A DNA stretch of 64,000 bases from Salinicoccus halodurans. Lineage in GTDB: Bacteria > Bacillota > Bacilli > Staphylococcales > Salinicoccaceae. The translations under genes were made by a program, and so were the position numbers. Shown here piece by piece: positions 1-8,773 of the stretch (position 1 is its first letter; every line of letters begins with the position of its first letter). Below the pieces are notes generated by a model that did not search any database, was not told the origin of the DNA, and saw nothing but the letters and a program-made list of their open reading frames with translations. The stretch is from assembly GCF_900114445.1 (NCBI RefSeq), contig NZ_FOTB01000001.1:306937-370936 (forward strand), given 5' to 3'.

Positions 1-857
1 CCTTTTTGAATCAGTGCATCCATTTCATCCATTTCATTGATGACCCAGTACCCAACTGCGATGTTAAGACTCTGCAGGTAATCTATGAAGCCTTCACGAT
101 CAAGCGGGATATTATTGTATTTCGGCGGAATCTGGAAGGTATCCGCTTTTGGAGTATACAGATGCTTGAAGCATGAAGAATATGCAAGGTATGCGTTCCT
201 TACCTGATCTTCTCCGGCACCGAGTGCCACATCTTCACCTGAATACAGGCGGAAGCGCTCAATCTGTTCATCATGGAAGCTTGTGACGAGCACACGATCA
301 TGGACCTCAAGCTCATCGATCAATCTATACAGCAGGCTTGGCATCAGACTGCCTTCATAGGATTCAGGCGCATCCTTGATATCGATATTGAGGAGTTTGT
401 CCGGATATTTTTGGATGAGCTCTCTCAAAGTGACGATTTTCACGTCTTCAGCCTCTCTGAATGGATGATTGCCCTCGACATCTCTGAAATGATAGCCGAA
501 ATCAAGTGCACGCAGCTCATCGAGCGTCATGTTGCTGATACGGCCTGCACCGTTGGAAGTACGGTCGACATAAGCATCATGGAAGACGACGATTTCTTCA
601 TCTTTGGTCATGCGAACATCAACTTCAAAACCATCTACATTGAATTCTGAAGCTTTGTCAAACGCCGCGATAGTATGTTCAGGCGCAAGCCCCATTCCTC
701 CGCGATGCGCGAAAATATAAGGAGAACGGTGTCTGAAGTAAGGTTTGATGTCCCGGATCTTAGTCTCGCTCATCAGCTTCGTGCTGACCCACAGACCTCC
801 TATGACTCCGCCGGCAACACCCACAGCTGTTAAAAATCCTTTGAAACACTTGTTCAT
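1..857 (-). CDS. Glycerophosphodiester phosphodiesterase, partial
   Basis: This reading frame runs off the left window edge, so only its first 285 residues are visible. The start is ATG at 857 with a GGAGGC ribosome site about 8 bases upstream. After a short N-terminal hydrophobic segment (about residues 7-25, probably a membrane anchor) the conserved GDPD motif AHRGGMGLAPEHT appears near residue 50, followed by FEVDVRMTKDEEIVVFHD, which supplies metal and catalytic residues in this TIM-barrel family. The family hydrolyses glycerophosphodiesters to glycerol 3-phosphate and an alcohol. Family membership is clear. Substrate and exact localisation are inferred. Confidence 0.9.
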   Translation of the reverse strand, partial: MNKCFKGFLTAVGVAGGVIGGLWVSTKLMSETKIRDIKPYFRHRSPYIFAHRGGMGLAPEHTIAAFDKASEFNVDGFEVDVRMTKDEEIVVFHDAYVDRTSNGAGRISNMTLDELRALDFGYHFRDVEGNHPFREAEDVKIVTLRELIQKYPDKLLNIDIKDAPESYEGSLMPSLLYRLIDELEVHDRVLVTSFHDEQIERFRLYSGEDVALGAGEDQVRNAYLAYSSCFKHLYTPKADTFQIPPKYNNIPLDREGFIDYLQSLNIAVGYWVINEMDEMDALIQK

Positions 858-899
858 AATTCATTGCCTCCAGTAATAGATTCATTTTAAAACTGTTCA

Positions 900-927
900 T
901 TAACATGGTATCATATCTTTATATAAA
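900..927 (+). promoter_or_regulatory. Candidate sigma-A promoter for ylbG
   Basis: TTAACA (900-905) is separated by 16 bases from TATAAA (922-927). Transcription would begin a few bases ahead of the AAGGTGGGG ribosome site of the gene starting at 946, giving a very short leader. It is a motif match only. Confidence 0.45.
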
Positions 928-945
928 TTTATAAGGTGGGGTATA

Positions 946-1209
946 ATGCTTGAAAAGCGTATTGGCATATATATATATTTTAAACAAAATAAGTTCATAC
1001 GACAATTGAAACGGCACGGCCACCTCATATACGTGAATAAAGATAAGAAGTACTTACTATTATATATATACGAATCCGAGCTTTCTCAAACAATAAAAAT
1101 GCTGGAACAGCTTAAATATGTCAGAGAAGTGATCGTATCCGAATATCCGAATATCAGGCGGGAGTACAGTACTGAGAACTATGAGGCCAGGGATTACCGT
1201 GTAATATGA
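946..1209 (+). CDS. ylbG: YlbG family protein (DUF2129)
   Basis: This is an 87-residue basic protein starting at ATG 946 behind AAGGTGGGG. It is recognised as YlbG/UPF0298 by its beginning MLEKRIGIYIYFKQNK and by its place upstream of rsmD and coaD, as in Bacillus. It has no signal peptide or membrane segment and is probably cytosolic. The biochemical function of the family is not established, so none is assigned. Confidence 0.85.
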   Translation: MLEKRIGIYIYFKQNKFIRQLKRHGHLIYVNKDKKYLLLYIYESELSQTIKMLEQLKYVREVIVSEYPNIRREYSTENYEARDYRVI

Positions 1210-1213
1210 TTTA

Positions 1214-1582
1214 TTACATCGGTGGAATCAGGTGGTTCAGCCTCAGCACGCCGGTGATGTACTGGTAGAATTGTTCACGTTCATAAAAATCTTCAGGGTC
1301 TCTTGCGGAAAATTCAATGACCGGGATGTTTTTCCCTTCACACCATCCGCGGATGAGTGTGTATTTCTGTCCCTGTCCCTGATTGTACCGGATGCCGTTA
1401 TAGATGGTGTAGATCGCCTGGAAATTGCCTCGGACCGGCTGCATGACGAGCAGAAAAGTGGAATGGCTATCCCCTGTATGTAAGAATATTGCTTTGTCGA
1501 TGCGTGTATGATTGTGGCTGATGAGCGATTCCAATTCGAAAATGTCGCCATAGCCTTCACCGAGTGTGATGAATTTTTGCAT
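1214..1582 (-). CDS. Conserved hypothetical protein, DUF7147-like
   Basis: This is a 122-residue protein of unknown function on the minus strand, convergent with ylbG (4-base gap) and divergent from rsmD. I chose ATG 1582 (MQKFITLGEGYGDIFELES) because GGGAG lies about 9 bases upstream; a TTG three codons earlier (1591) is also open. There is no signal peptide or membrane helix. A gene of this kind sits between ylbG and rsmD in related genomes. I connect it tentatively with DUF7147, a family sometimes mislabelled methylthioribose kinase. Nothing in the sequence supports kinase activity. Confidence 0.7.
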   Translation of the reverse strand: MQKFITLGEGYGDIFELESLISHNHTRIDKAIFLHTGDSHSTFLLVMQPVRGNFQAIYTIYNGIRYNQGQGQKYTLIRGWCEGKNIPVIEFSARDPEDFYEREQFYQYITGVLRLNHLIPPM

Positions 1583-1643
1583 GCTTATCAACTCCCATTA
1601 TCATTTTAAACCAACCCCGGGAGGAAAGAAAGAGGATTTGACA

Positions 1644-3791
<2,148 letters not shown>

Positions 3792-3870
3792 CTATGAAAC
3801 TCCTTTCCTGTGCAGTATAATTGTAACAGAAAATGAAAGGGTTATAATATTGTTGTGTTAAGAAAATAAC

Positions 3871-3899
3871 TTGACAGAAGACCTTGTTAACTGTACAAT
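3871..3899 (+). promoter_or_regulatory. Sigma-A promoter of ylbN-rpmF
   Basis: A consensus TTGACA (3871-3876), a 17-base spacer and TACAAT (3894-3899) stand 30 bases ahead of the ylbN start. This is one of the best -35/-10 matches in the window and suits strong expression of the ribosomal protein gene rpmF downstream. Confidence 0.8.
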
Positions 3900-3929
3900 G
3901 TTTTTTGTGCTCATAAGAGGTGAAACTAT

Positions 3930-4451
3930 ATGAGATGGTCATTGACACAGCTGAAAAAGTTCAGTAATGAAAGTATCGCTGTGAATGAAAAAATCCAGTT
4001 CAAAGAGATAACAGATCGAAAAGATGTCGTCAGCATCAACGAGACATCAGTCGAAGGTGAAATGCATGTCGGGTCAAGGCGGATCGGCATAGATCTCACC
4101 ATCGATACGGTGGTTAATATGCTCGATAGCCGAACATCAGAAAATATCGAGGTTCCGCTCCATATCGAATCCTATGAAGAATTTGATGAAGATGCGGAAG
4201 AAACCGACGAATTGGATGAAAATGTTCATCCAGTGACCCACACTTTGGATTTGGAACCCGTAGTTCGTGAACTTATCGTTGTCAACCTCCCTCTGGTCGT
4301 AACTGAGAGTGACGAAGTGCCTGCCGGCGGCAGCACCTGGTCTGTTATGACAGAAGAGGAACTGGAAGATGAGGAAGAACAAAAAGTGGATCCGAGATTA
4401 TCAAAGCTACAGTCACTGCTGGAAAGTGACAATGAGAATAAGGAGGATTAA
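3930..4451 (+). CDS. ylbN: YceD family (DUF177) protein YlbN
   Basis: This acidic 173-residue cytosolic protein starts at ATG 3930 behind AAGAGGTGAAA. The DUF177 region covers most of the chain, with EGEMHVGSRRIGIDLTIDTV in the first half. The central and C-terminal parts are very rich in Glu and Asp. The E. coli and plant relatives of the family act in 23S rRNA accumulation, so a ribosome-related role is inferred. It is cotranscribed with rpmF, which begins 4 bases after its stop. This is the usual pairing. Confidence 0.88.
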   Translation: MRWSLTQLKKFSNESIAVNEKIQFKEITDRKDVVSINETSVEGEMHVGSRRIGIDLTIDTVVNMLDSRTSENIEVPLHIESYEEFDEDAEETDELDENVHPVTHTLDLEPVVRELIVVNLPLVVTESDEVPAGGSTWSVMTEEELEDEEEQKVDPRLSKLQSLLESDNENKED

Positions 4452-4454
4452 GAC

Positions 4455-4628
4455 ATGGCAGTACCTAAGAGAAGAACCTCAATTACACGTAAAAGAAAAC
4501 GCCGTACGCACTTGAAACTTTCAGTGCCTGGTATGGTGGAATGCCCTAACTGCGGAGAGATGAAACTTTCTCACCGTGTATGTAAAGAATGCGGCAGCTA
4601 TAAAGGTGAAGATGTTGCAGCCAACTAA
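4455..4628 (+). CDS. rpmF: 50S ribosomal protein L32
   Basis: This is a 57-residue basic protein beginning [17 protein letters not shown]. It carries two CxxC pairs (Cys30/Cys33 and Cys43/Cys46), so it is the zinc-binding form of L32 rather than the zinc-free paralogue induced under zinc starvation. A full AGGAGG precedes the ATG at 4455. It follows ylbN in one operon and ends just before a strong terminator. Confidence 0.97.
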   Translation: MAVPKRRTSITRKRKRRTHLKLSVPGMVECPNCGEMKLSHRVCKECGSYKGEDVAAN

Positions 4629-4641
4629 TTGGCAGCGATAA

Positions 4642-4683
4642 AGAGAGCCGCTGATGATCAGTCATCAGCGGCTCTCTTTTTTT
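4642..4683 (+). terminator. Rho-independent terminator after rpmF
   Basis: A perfect 16-bp stem (4642-4657 with 4662-4677) has a 4-base TCAG loop and is followed by six T residues. It ends the ylbN-rpmF transcript ahead of the convergent ylbP gene. Confidence 0.93.
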
Positions 4684-4697
4684 AATTATCAGAAGGA

Positions 4698-5165
4698 TTA
4701 CTGGTTGAGCACGTAACCTTTCGGATACCAGACGAGCGGATCATCCGCCATATCGCGTTCGATATCATATTTCAGTGTTTCAAATCCGTGCTTTTCAAAA
4801 AATGGTCTCGCGTTCTGACGGCTGATCGCCTTTATGGGCATATCAAAACTTTTAGCGTATTCGATCAGCTCGCTGCCAAAACCTTTACCATGGTATTTCT
4901 CAAGGACTTCAAGTTTCCAGATCACCATGTAATCATGCGGCGGGTCGAAAATCGGCTGATGCTTATCCTCTTTTGTATACAGGCACATGCGGGCTGCCAG
5001 ATTGTCGCCCACATAGATACCATAGAAAGGGGAATTGATGTCGGCATCGATCATGTTTCCCTCAAGCTCTTTGGTCATTTGAAGTTCCTGTGCGCCATAT
5101 TCCCTGAATTTTTTGAAATCTTCAACTGTTTTGTAGTTTATTGCCAAGTTTTTTACTTCTGCCAT
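4698..5165 (-). CDS. ylbP: GNAT family N-acetyltransferase YlbP
   Basis: This is a 155-residue GNAT-fold protein. ATG 5165 (MAEVKNLAINYK) was chosen because GGAGAG lies about 7 bases upstream; the frame is open to 5213, but without a comparable ribosome site. The acetyl-CoA pyrophosphate-binding loop appears as YHGKGFGSELIEYA, followed by NARPFFEKHGFE near the end, both typical. It lies next to rpmF and bshC as in the Bacillus ylb region. The acetyl acceptor is unknown. Confidence 0.85.
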   Translation of the reverse strand: MAEVKNLAINYKTVEDFKKFREYGAQELQMTKELEGNMIDADINSPFYGIYVGDNLAARMCLYTKEDKHQPIFDPPHDYMVIWKLEVLEKYHGKGFGSELIEYAKSFDMPIKAISRQNARPFFEKHGFETLKYDIERDMADDPLVWYPKGYVLNQ

Positions 5166-5187
5166 TTTTATTCTCTCCTTTGCCATC

Positions 5188-5217
5188 ATTATAGTATAGT
5201 TCTCTGAAATCATTCAA
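5188..5217 (-). promoter_or_regulatory. Candidate promoter of ylbP
   Basis: Read on the minus strand, TTGAAT (5217-5212) and TATAAT (5193-5188) are 18 bases apart, ending 22 bases before the ylbP start. The -35 element abuts that of the divergent bshC promoter. Confidence 0.5.
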
Positions 5218-5246
5218 TTGTTTTATATGCGTATAATATTTATAAT
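5218..5246 (+). promoter_or_regulatory. Candidate promoter of bshC
   Basis: TTGTTT (5218-5223) and a perfect TATAAT (5241-5246) are separated by 17 bases, 32 bases ahead of the bshC start. It lies back to back with the ylbP promoter. Confidence 0.5.
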
Positions 5247-5278
5247 TAGATTAGCATATTTGATGAAGGAGATAAGTT

Positions 5279-6865
5279 ATGGAAATCGAATGTATAGACT
5301 TCCAGCAGGATTGCTTCACACAGCGGTTCAGCCGGAAGGATAAAACGCTTTATAAATATTACCAAAACCTATCCTATGATAAAGAAAGTATCGAGACTGT
5401 ACTTAAAAGACCTGTACATAAGCATACTGGACAACTCGCGGATATTATCGAAGAGGAAATGTCCGGGTTCGGTTTGAGCGGGCCGCAGATGGATAATATA
5501 AACAAATTGAGGGAAGGCCGCCGTGTAGTCATCGGCGGACAGCAGGCGGGACTTTTTATGAGCCCGGCATATATCATGCACAAGATTGTGACACTTCTGG
5601 TACTGGTGGATGAAATCAGGGAAAATCATGGTTATGAAGCGGTGCCCGTTTTTTGGATCGCCGGGGAAGATCATGATTTCGAAGAAGTGAACCATACCTA
5701 TATATATGACAGGAACCACAGGAGAAGGCGTAAAATCTCATACAAACCCAACCTGAGCGTACCGATAAGTCTCGGCTTTTATAAATATGACAAGGCAGAA
5801 ATGAAAAAGGTATTGCAGAAGATTATCGATGGATGTGGAGATTCCGGCTTCCTGCATGGGAAGAAGGACCAGATCATCAGAATGATAGATTCAAATGAAT
5901 ACTGGACAGAGCTTTTCCATGCACTTGTCCATGATGCGTTCAAAGAAGAAGGGCTGATCATTTTCAATGCGCATTCCAGAAAAGTCCGTCAACTGGAAAT
6001 CCCGATGTTTGAAGAGATGATCGACCGGCATGGGGAAATAGACGCGGCCTTCAGAGAAGGGCAGGAAGCATTTGATGCTGAAGCGGACATCGGCAGGATG
6101 ATAGAAACGGATACGAATGTCCATCTGTTTTCCGGATCGGAATATAACCGTACACTGCTCTCCTTCGAGGATGGCGAATTTATATCAGATGAGTCACCGG
6201 TGGACCGGCAGGGGCTTGTGGAGCGTCTCGCCGCAACACCTGAAACTTTCAGCAATAACGTTGTGACAAGGCCGCTCATGCAGGAAATGGTTTTTAATAC
6301 GCTCATTTTTGCAGGCGGCGGTGCTGAAGTCAAATACTGGGGCGAACTTCATAAAGTATTTGAAGTGCTTAATGTGCCCATGCCAATCGTTCTGAAACGC
6401 ATGGAGATCATCCACGAAGACATGCGGATTCGTAAGCTGATGGACGAGCATAACCTCACACTTTCCAAAGATATGCTGGAAAAAGTTGATGAAACTAAAA
6501 ATCATCTTCTGCAAACTCATACCGACGCATCACTCCTCGCTGAAGTGGATGAAATAGGCGGCCGGATCGAGAAGGATTACAACGACATGAAAAACAGTAC
6601 AGGCAGGGAACAGTACAGACAGTTGATAGAAGCAAACATGAAGATGCATCAAAAACAGCTGGATTACCTGAAAAGAAGATATAAACTGGAAGTGAAACGC
6701 AGTCTGCGGCACCAGCTGAATGATCTTGATGAGGTGGCGGAGAAATTGATGCCGAATGGCGAACTTCAGGAGCGTGTCTATCATCCGTGGATGTTCAAGG
6801 GCGCCCCCCCCACTTATCCAAAACTCTCTTACACGACAGAACTTACAGTTATAAAAACCTTATGA
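5279..6865 (+). CDS. bshC: Bacillithiol biosynthesis cysteine-adding enzyme BshC
   Basis: BshC adds cysteine to glucosaminyl-malate, the last step of bacillithiol synthesis; bacillithiol is the low-molecular-weight thiol of Firmicutes. The 528-residue product matches the family in the first 500 residues, including GGQQAGLFMSPAYIMHKI and PVFWIAGEDHDFEEVNH, followed by a coiled-coil stretch near residues 430-490. Start ATG 5279 follows GAAGGAGAT. The last 20 or so residues come after a run of eight C bases and do not look like the family's usual tail (see the repeat entry). bshA and bshB are not in the window. mraZ follows, as in Bacillus. Confidence 0.94.
   Translation: MEIECIDFQQDCFTQRFSRKDKTLYKYYQNLSYDKESIETVLKRPVHKHTGQLADIIEEEMSGFGLSGPQMDNINKLREGRRVVIGGQQAGLFMSPAYIMHKIVTLLVLVDEIRENHGYEAVPVFWIAGEDHDFEEVNHTYIYDRNHRRRRKISYKPNLSVPISLGFYKYDKAEMKKVLQKIIDGCGDSGFLHGKKDQIIRMIDSNEYWTELFHALVHDAFKEEGLIIFNAHSRKVRQLEIPMFEEMIDRHGEIDAAFREGQEAFDAEADIGRMIETDTNVHLFSGSEYNRTLLSFEDGEFISDESPVDRQGLVERLAATPETFSNNVVTRPLMQEMVFNTLIFAGGGAEVKYWGELHKVFEVLNVPMPIVLKRMEIIHEDMRIRKLMDEHNLTLSKDMLEKVDETKNHLLQTHTDASLLAEVDEIGGRIEKDYNDMKNSTGREQYRQLIEANMKMHQKQLDYLKRRYKLEVKRSLRHQLNDLDEVAEKLMPNGELQERVYHPWMFKGAPPTYPKLSYTTELTVIKTL
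6804..6811 (+). repeat. C8 homopolymer inside the 3' end of bshC
   Basis: Eight consecutive C residues encode part of Gly-Ala-Pro-Pro. One C more would change the tail to one beginning HLSKTLLHDRTYSY and move the stop to 6937-6939. One C fewer would end the protein sooner, after LIQNSLTRQNLQL. The tract is therefore a possible slippage or sequencing-error site. Confidence 0.8.
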
Positions 6866-6879
6866 TATCAGTATTTACA

Positions 6880-6915
6880 GACAGTTTTCCCATAGTGGGG
6901 AGAACTGTCTTTTTA
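6880..6915 (+). terminator. Terminator after bshC
   Basis: A 12-bp stem beginning GACAGTTTTCCC, with one G-U pair and a loop of about 5 bases, is followed by a T-rich tract. It separates bshC from the mraZ-led division cluster. Confidence 0.88.
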
Positions 6916-6935
6916 TTGTCTGAAAATAAAATATG

Positions 6936-6963
6936 TTGAATAGCATAGAAATTGTGGTATGAA
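6936..6963 (+). promoter_or_regulatory. Possible promoter of the mraZ cluster
   Basis: TTGAAT (6936-6941), a 16-base spacer and TATGAA (6958-6963) form a moderate sigma-A match. The -10 element overlaps the first GTGG box, so MraZ bound there would block transcription. Confidence 0.35.
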
Positions 6964-6978
6964 GTGGGGAGATGTGGT
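6954..6978 (+). promoter_or_regulatory. Three MraZ-binding direct repeats (GTGGK, 10-bp spacing)
   Basis: GTGGT (6954), GTGGG (6964) and GTGGT (6974) start exactly 10 bp apart, 31 bases before the mraZ start. MraZ is known to bind TGGG-type direct repeats spaced by one helical turn upstream of its own gene in E. coli and mollicutes. Position and phasing match that operator. Confidence 0.75.
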
Positions 6979-7008
6979 AGATTATTCATAGAGGCGGAGG
7001 TGATGGAT

Positions 7009-7440
7009 ATGTTCATGGGAGAATTCAAGCACCAGCTCGATGCGAAAGGAAGAATGATCGTTCCGAGCAGGTTTCGTGAAGAATTGAATGAACAGTTCAT
7101 CATCACTCGGGGTCTGGACAAATGTCTGTTTGGTTATACGATGGATGAATGGGCGAAGATCGAAGAGAAAATGAAAGCATTGCCGCTGACTAAAAAAGAC
7201 GCAAGGAAATTCATGAGGCTGTTCTTTTCAGGTGCAACAGCCGTGGAGCTGGATAAGCAGGGAAGGATCAACATCCCTCAGAATTTGCGTGATTATGCAG
7301 GGTTGACCAAGGAATGTACAGTCATCGGTGTTTCCGGACGTATTGAAATATGGGACACGATGGAATGGGATACTTTCTACTCGGAATCCGAAGAAAACTT
7401 TGAAGATATTGCAGAAGATTTAATCGACTTTGATTTATAG
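7009..7440 (+). CDS. mraZ: Transcriptional regulator MraZ
   Basis: MraZ is a DNA-binding protein with two AbrB/MraZ-type domains. It forms rings and represses the division and cell-wall cluster it heads. The 143-residue product starts [20 protein letters not shown], and the second repeat carries [17 protein letters not shown] 7009 is 8 bases from GGAGG; the ATG two codons earlier (7003) is too close to that site. The three GTGG boxes just upstream imply autoregulation. rsmH follows after 11 bases. Confidence 0.95.
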   Translation: MFMGEFKHQLDAKGRMIVPSRFREELNEQFIITRGLDKCLFGYTMDEWAKIEEKMKALPLTKKDARKFMRLFFSGATAVELDKQGRINIPQNLRDYAGLTKECTVIGVSGRIEIWDTMEWDTFYSESEENFEDIAEDLIDFDL

Positions 7441-7451
7441 GGTGTGAAGGA

Positions 7452-8381
7452 ATGTTCAGACACGAGACCGTTCTATTGGAAGAAACAGTGGATGGACTAA
7501 ATGTACATCCGGAAGGTATTTATGTGGATGCCACCCTGGGTGGGGGCGGTCACACTGCTTACCTTCTCGATCAGCTGACAACAGGAAGGCTCATCGCTTT
7601 TGATCAGGACGCGACAGCCATCAGGAATGCTGAAGAGAAATTCAAGGATAGGGAAAACCTGACGTTGATCCGTGCCAACTTTGAAAACTTGCAGGAAGAA
7701 CTTGAAAACATAAATGTACATAAGATTGACGGTATTTTATACGACCTGGGTGTGTCGAGCCCGCAGCTCGATGTAACGGAACGCGGTTTCAGCCATTCCA
7801 GGGAAGCAAGGCTCGATATGAGAATGGATCAGAGCCGCGACCTCGATGCACATGAAATAGTCAATGATTATTCATATGAGCAGCTCGTAAGCATCTTTTT
7901 CAGATACGGGGAAGAAAAATTCTCCAAAAAGATTGCGCGGGAGATAGAGCGGCGCAGGGCTGACGCTCCAATTGAGACGACCACAGAACTGACTGAAATC
8001 ATCAAATCCCAGATTCCGCACAAGTTCAGAAGGACGGGCGGCCACCCGGCCAAACGTGTTTTTCAGGCCTTGCGGATTGCAGTGAATGACGAATTGGGTG
8101 TATTTGAACGTTCACTCGAACAGGCAATCAAACTTCTGGATAAAGGTGGAAGAGTGTCAGTCATCACTTTCCATTCACTGGAAGATAGAATATGTAAACA
8201 GATGTTTGTGGAATATGAAAAAGGACCTGAGCTGCCAAGGAATATGCCGGTGGTTCCCGAAGCATACCAGCCGATTTTAAAACGCGTAAACAGAAAACCG
8301 ATCATTGCAGATGAAGATGCACTGGAGAATAATCCTCGGGCAAGAAGTGCCAAATTACGAATTGCAGAGAAGCAGAAGTAG
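7452..8381 (+). CDS. rsmH: 16S rRNA (cytosine-1402-N4)-methyltransferase RsmH
   Basis: RsmH (MraW) methylates N4 of C1402 in the decoding centre of 16S rRNA. The 309-residue length is typical. The SAM site [16 protein letters not shown] and the motifs [11 protein letters not shown] and [11 protein letters not shown] are all present. Start is ATG 7452, 11 bases after mraZ, in the invariant mraZ-rsmH-ftsL order. Confidence 0.96.
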   Translation: MFRHETVLLEETVDGLNVHPEGIYVDATLGGGGHTAYLLDQLTTGRLIAFDQDATAIRNAEEKFKDRENLTLIRANFENLQEELENINVHKIDGILYDLGVSSPQLDVTERGFSHSREARLDMRMDQSRDLDAHEIVNDYSYEQLVSIFFRYGEEKFSKKIAREIERRRADAPIETTTELTEIIKSQIPHKFRRTGGHPAKRVFQALRIAVNDELGVFERSLEQAIKLLDKGGRVSVITFHSLEDRICKQMFVEYEKGPELPRNMPVVPEAYQPILKRVNRKPIIADEDALENNPRARSAKLRIAEKQK

Positions 8382-8392
8382 GGAGTGTTATT

Positions 8393-8773
8393 ATGGCAGT
8401 AGAGAGTTACACCCGGAATGTTCTTCCTGAAACGCAGGTTGAACCGAAGGTAGAGAAGAAATCCCGGACGAGAACCAGAACACGCTTTGTCAGTCTGAAA
8501 AAAGCAGAGACCCTTGTTTATCTGACGTTACTGGTTTTGATTGCGGCTGCAGCGATTTATGTGCTATCTTTAAAAATGGATGCTTACGAACTGCAGACGG
8601 AAAAGACGCAGATTGAAAATGAAATTGCAATCAAGGAAGGCGAGATCAGCGAGCTCAAGACGGAAGTGACGCATCTTGCATCCTATGACAGAATATATGA
8701 AAAGGCAAATGAACTCGGACTTGATCTGGACAATGGAAATGTAAAGGTTGCTGAGAAGTATGGCAAGGATTAG
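8393..8773 (+). CDS. ftsL: Cell division protein FtsL
   Basis: FtsL is a 126-residue bitopic membrane protein that forms the DivIC/FtsL/DivIB subcomplex of the divisome. A basic cytosolic N-terminus (about 45 residues) is followed by one membrane segment (TLVYLTLLVLIAAAAIYVL) and an extracellular leucine-zipper coiled coil rich in Glu and Lys. Sequence conservation is low in this family, so the call rests on architecture and position between rsmH and pbp1. Its last 14 bases overlap pbp1. Confidence 0.9.
   Translation: MAVESYTRNVLPETQVEPKVEKKSRTRTRTRFVSLKKAETLVYLTLLVLIAAAAIYVLSLKMDAYELQTEKTQIENEIAIKEGEISELKTEVTHLASYDRIYEKANELGLDLDNGNVKVAEKYGKD

Noticed and set aside
273-650. 125-codon plus-strand open frame at the left edge
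   Set aside because: It is antisense to the clearly conserved GDPD gene and has no ribosome site or family resemblance.
8748-8773. Possible frameshift joining ftsL and pbp1
   Set aside because: The 14-base overlap is a normal coupled junction in this cluster; both proteins are complete.
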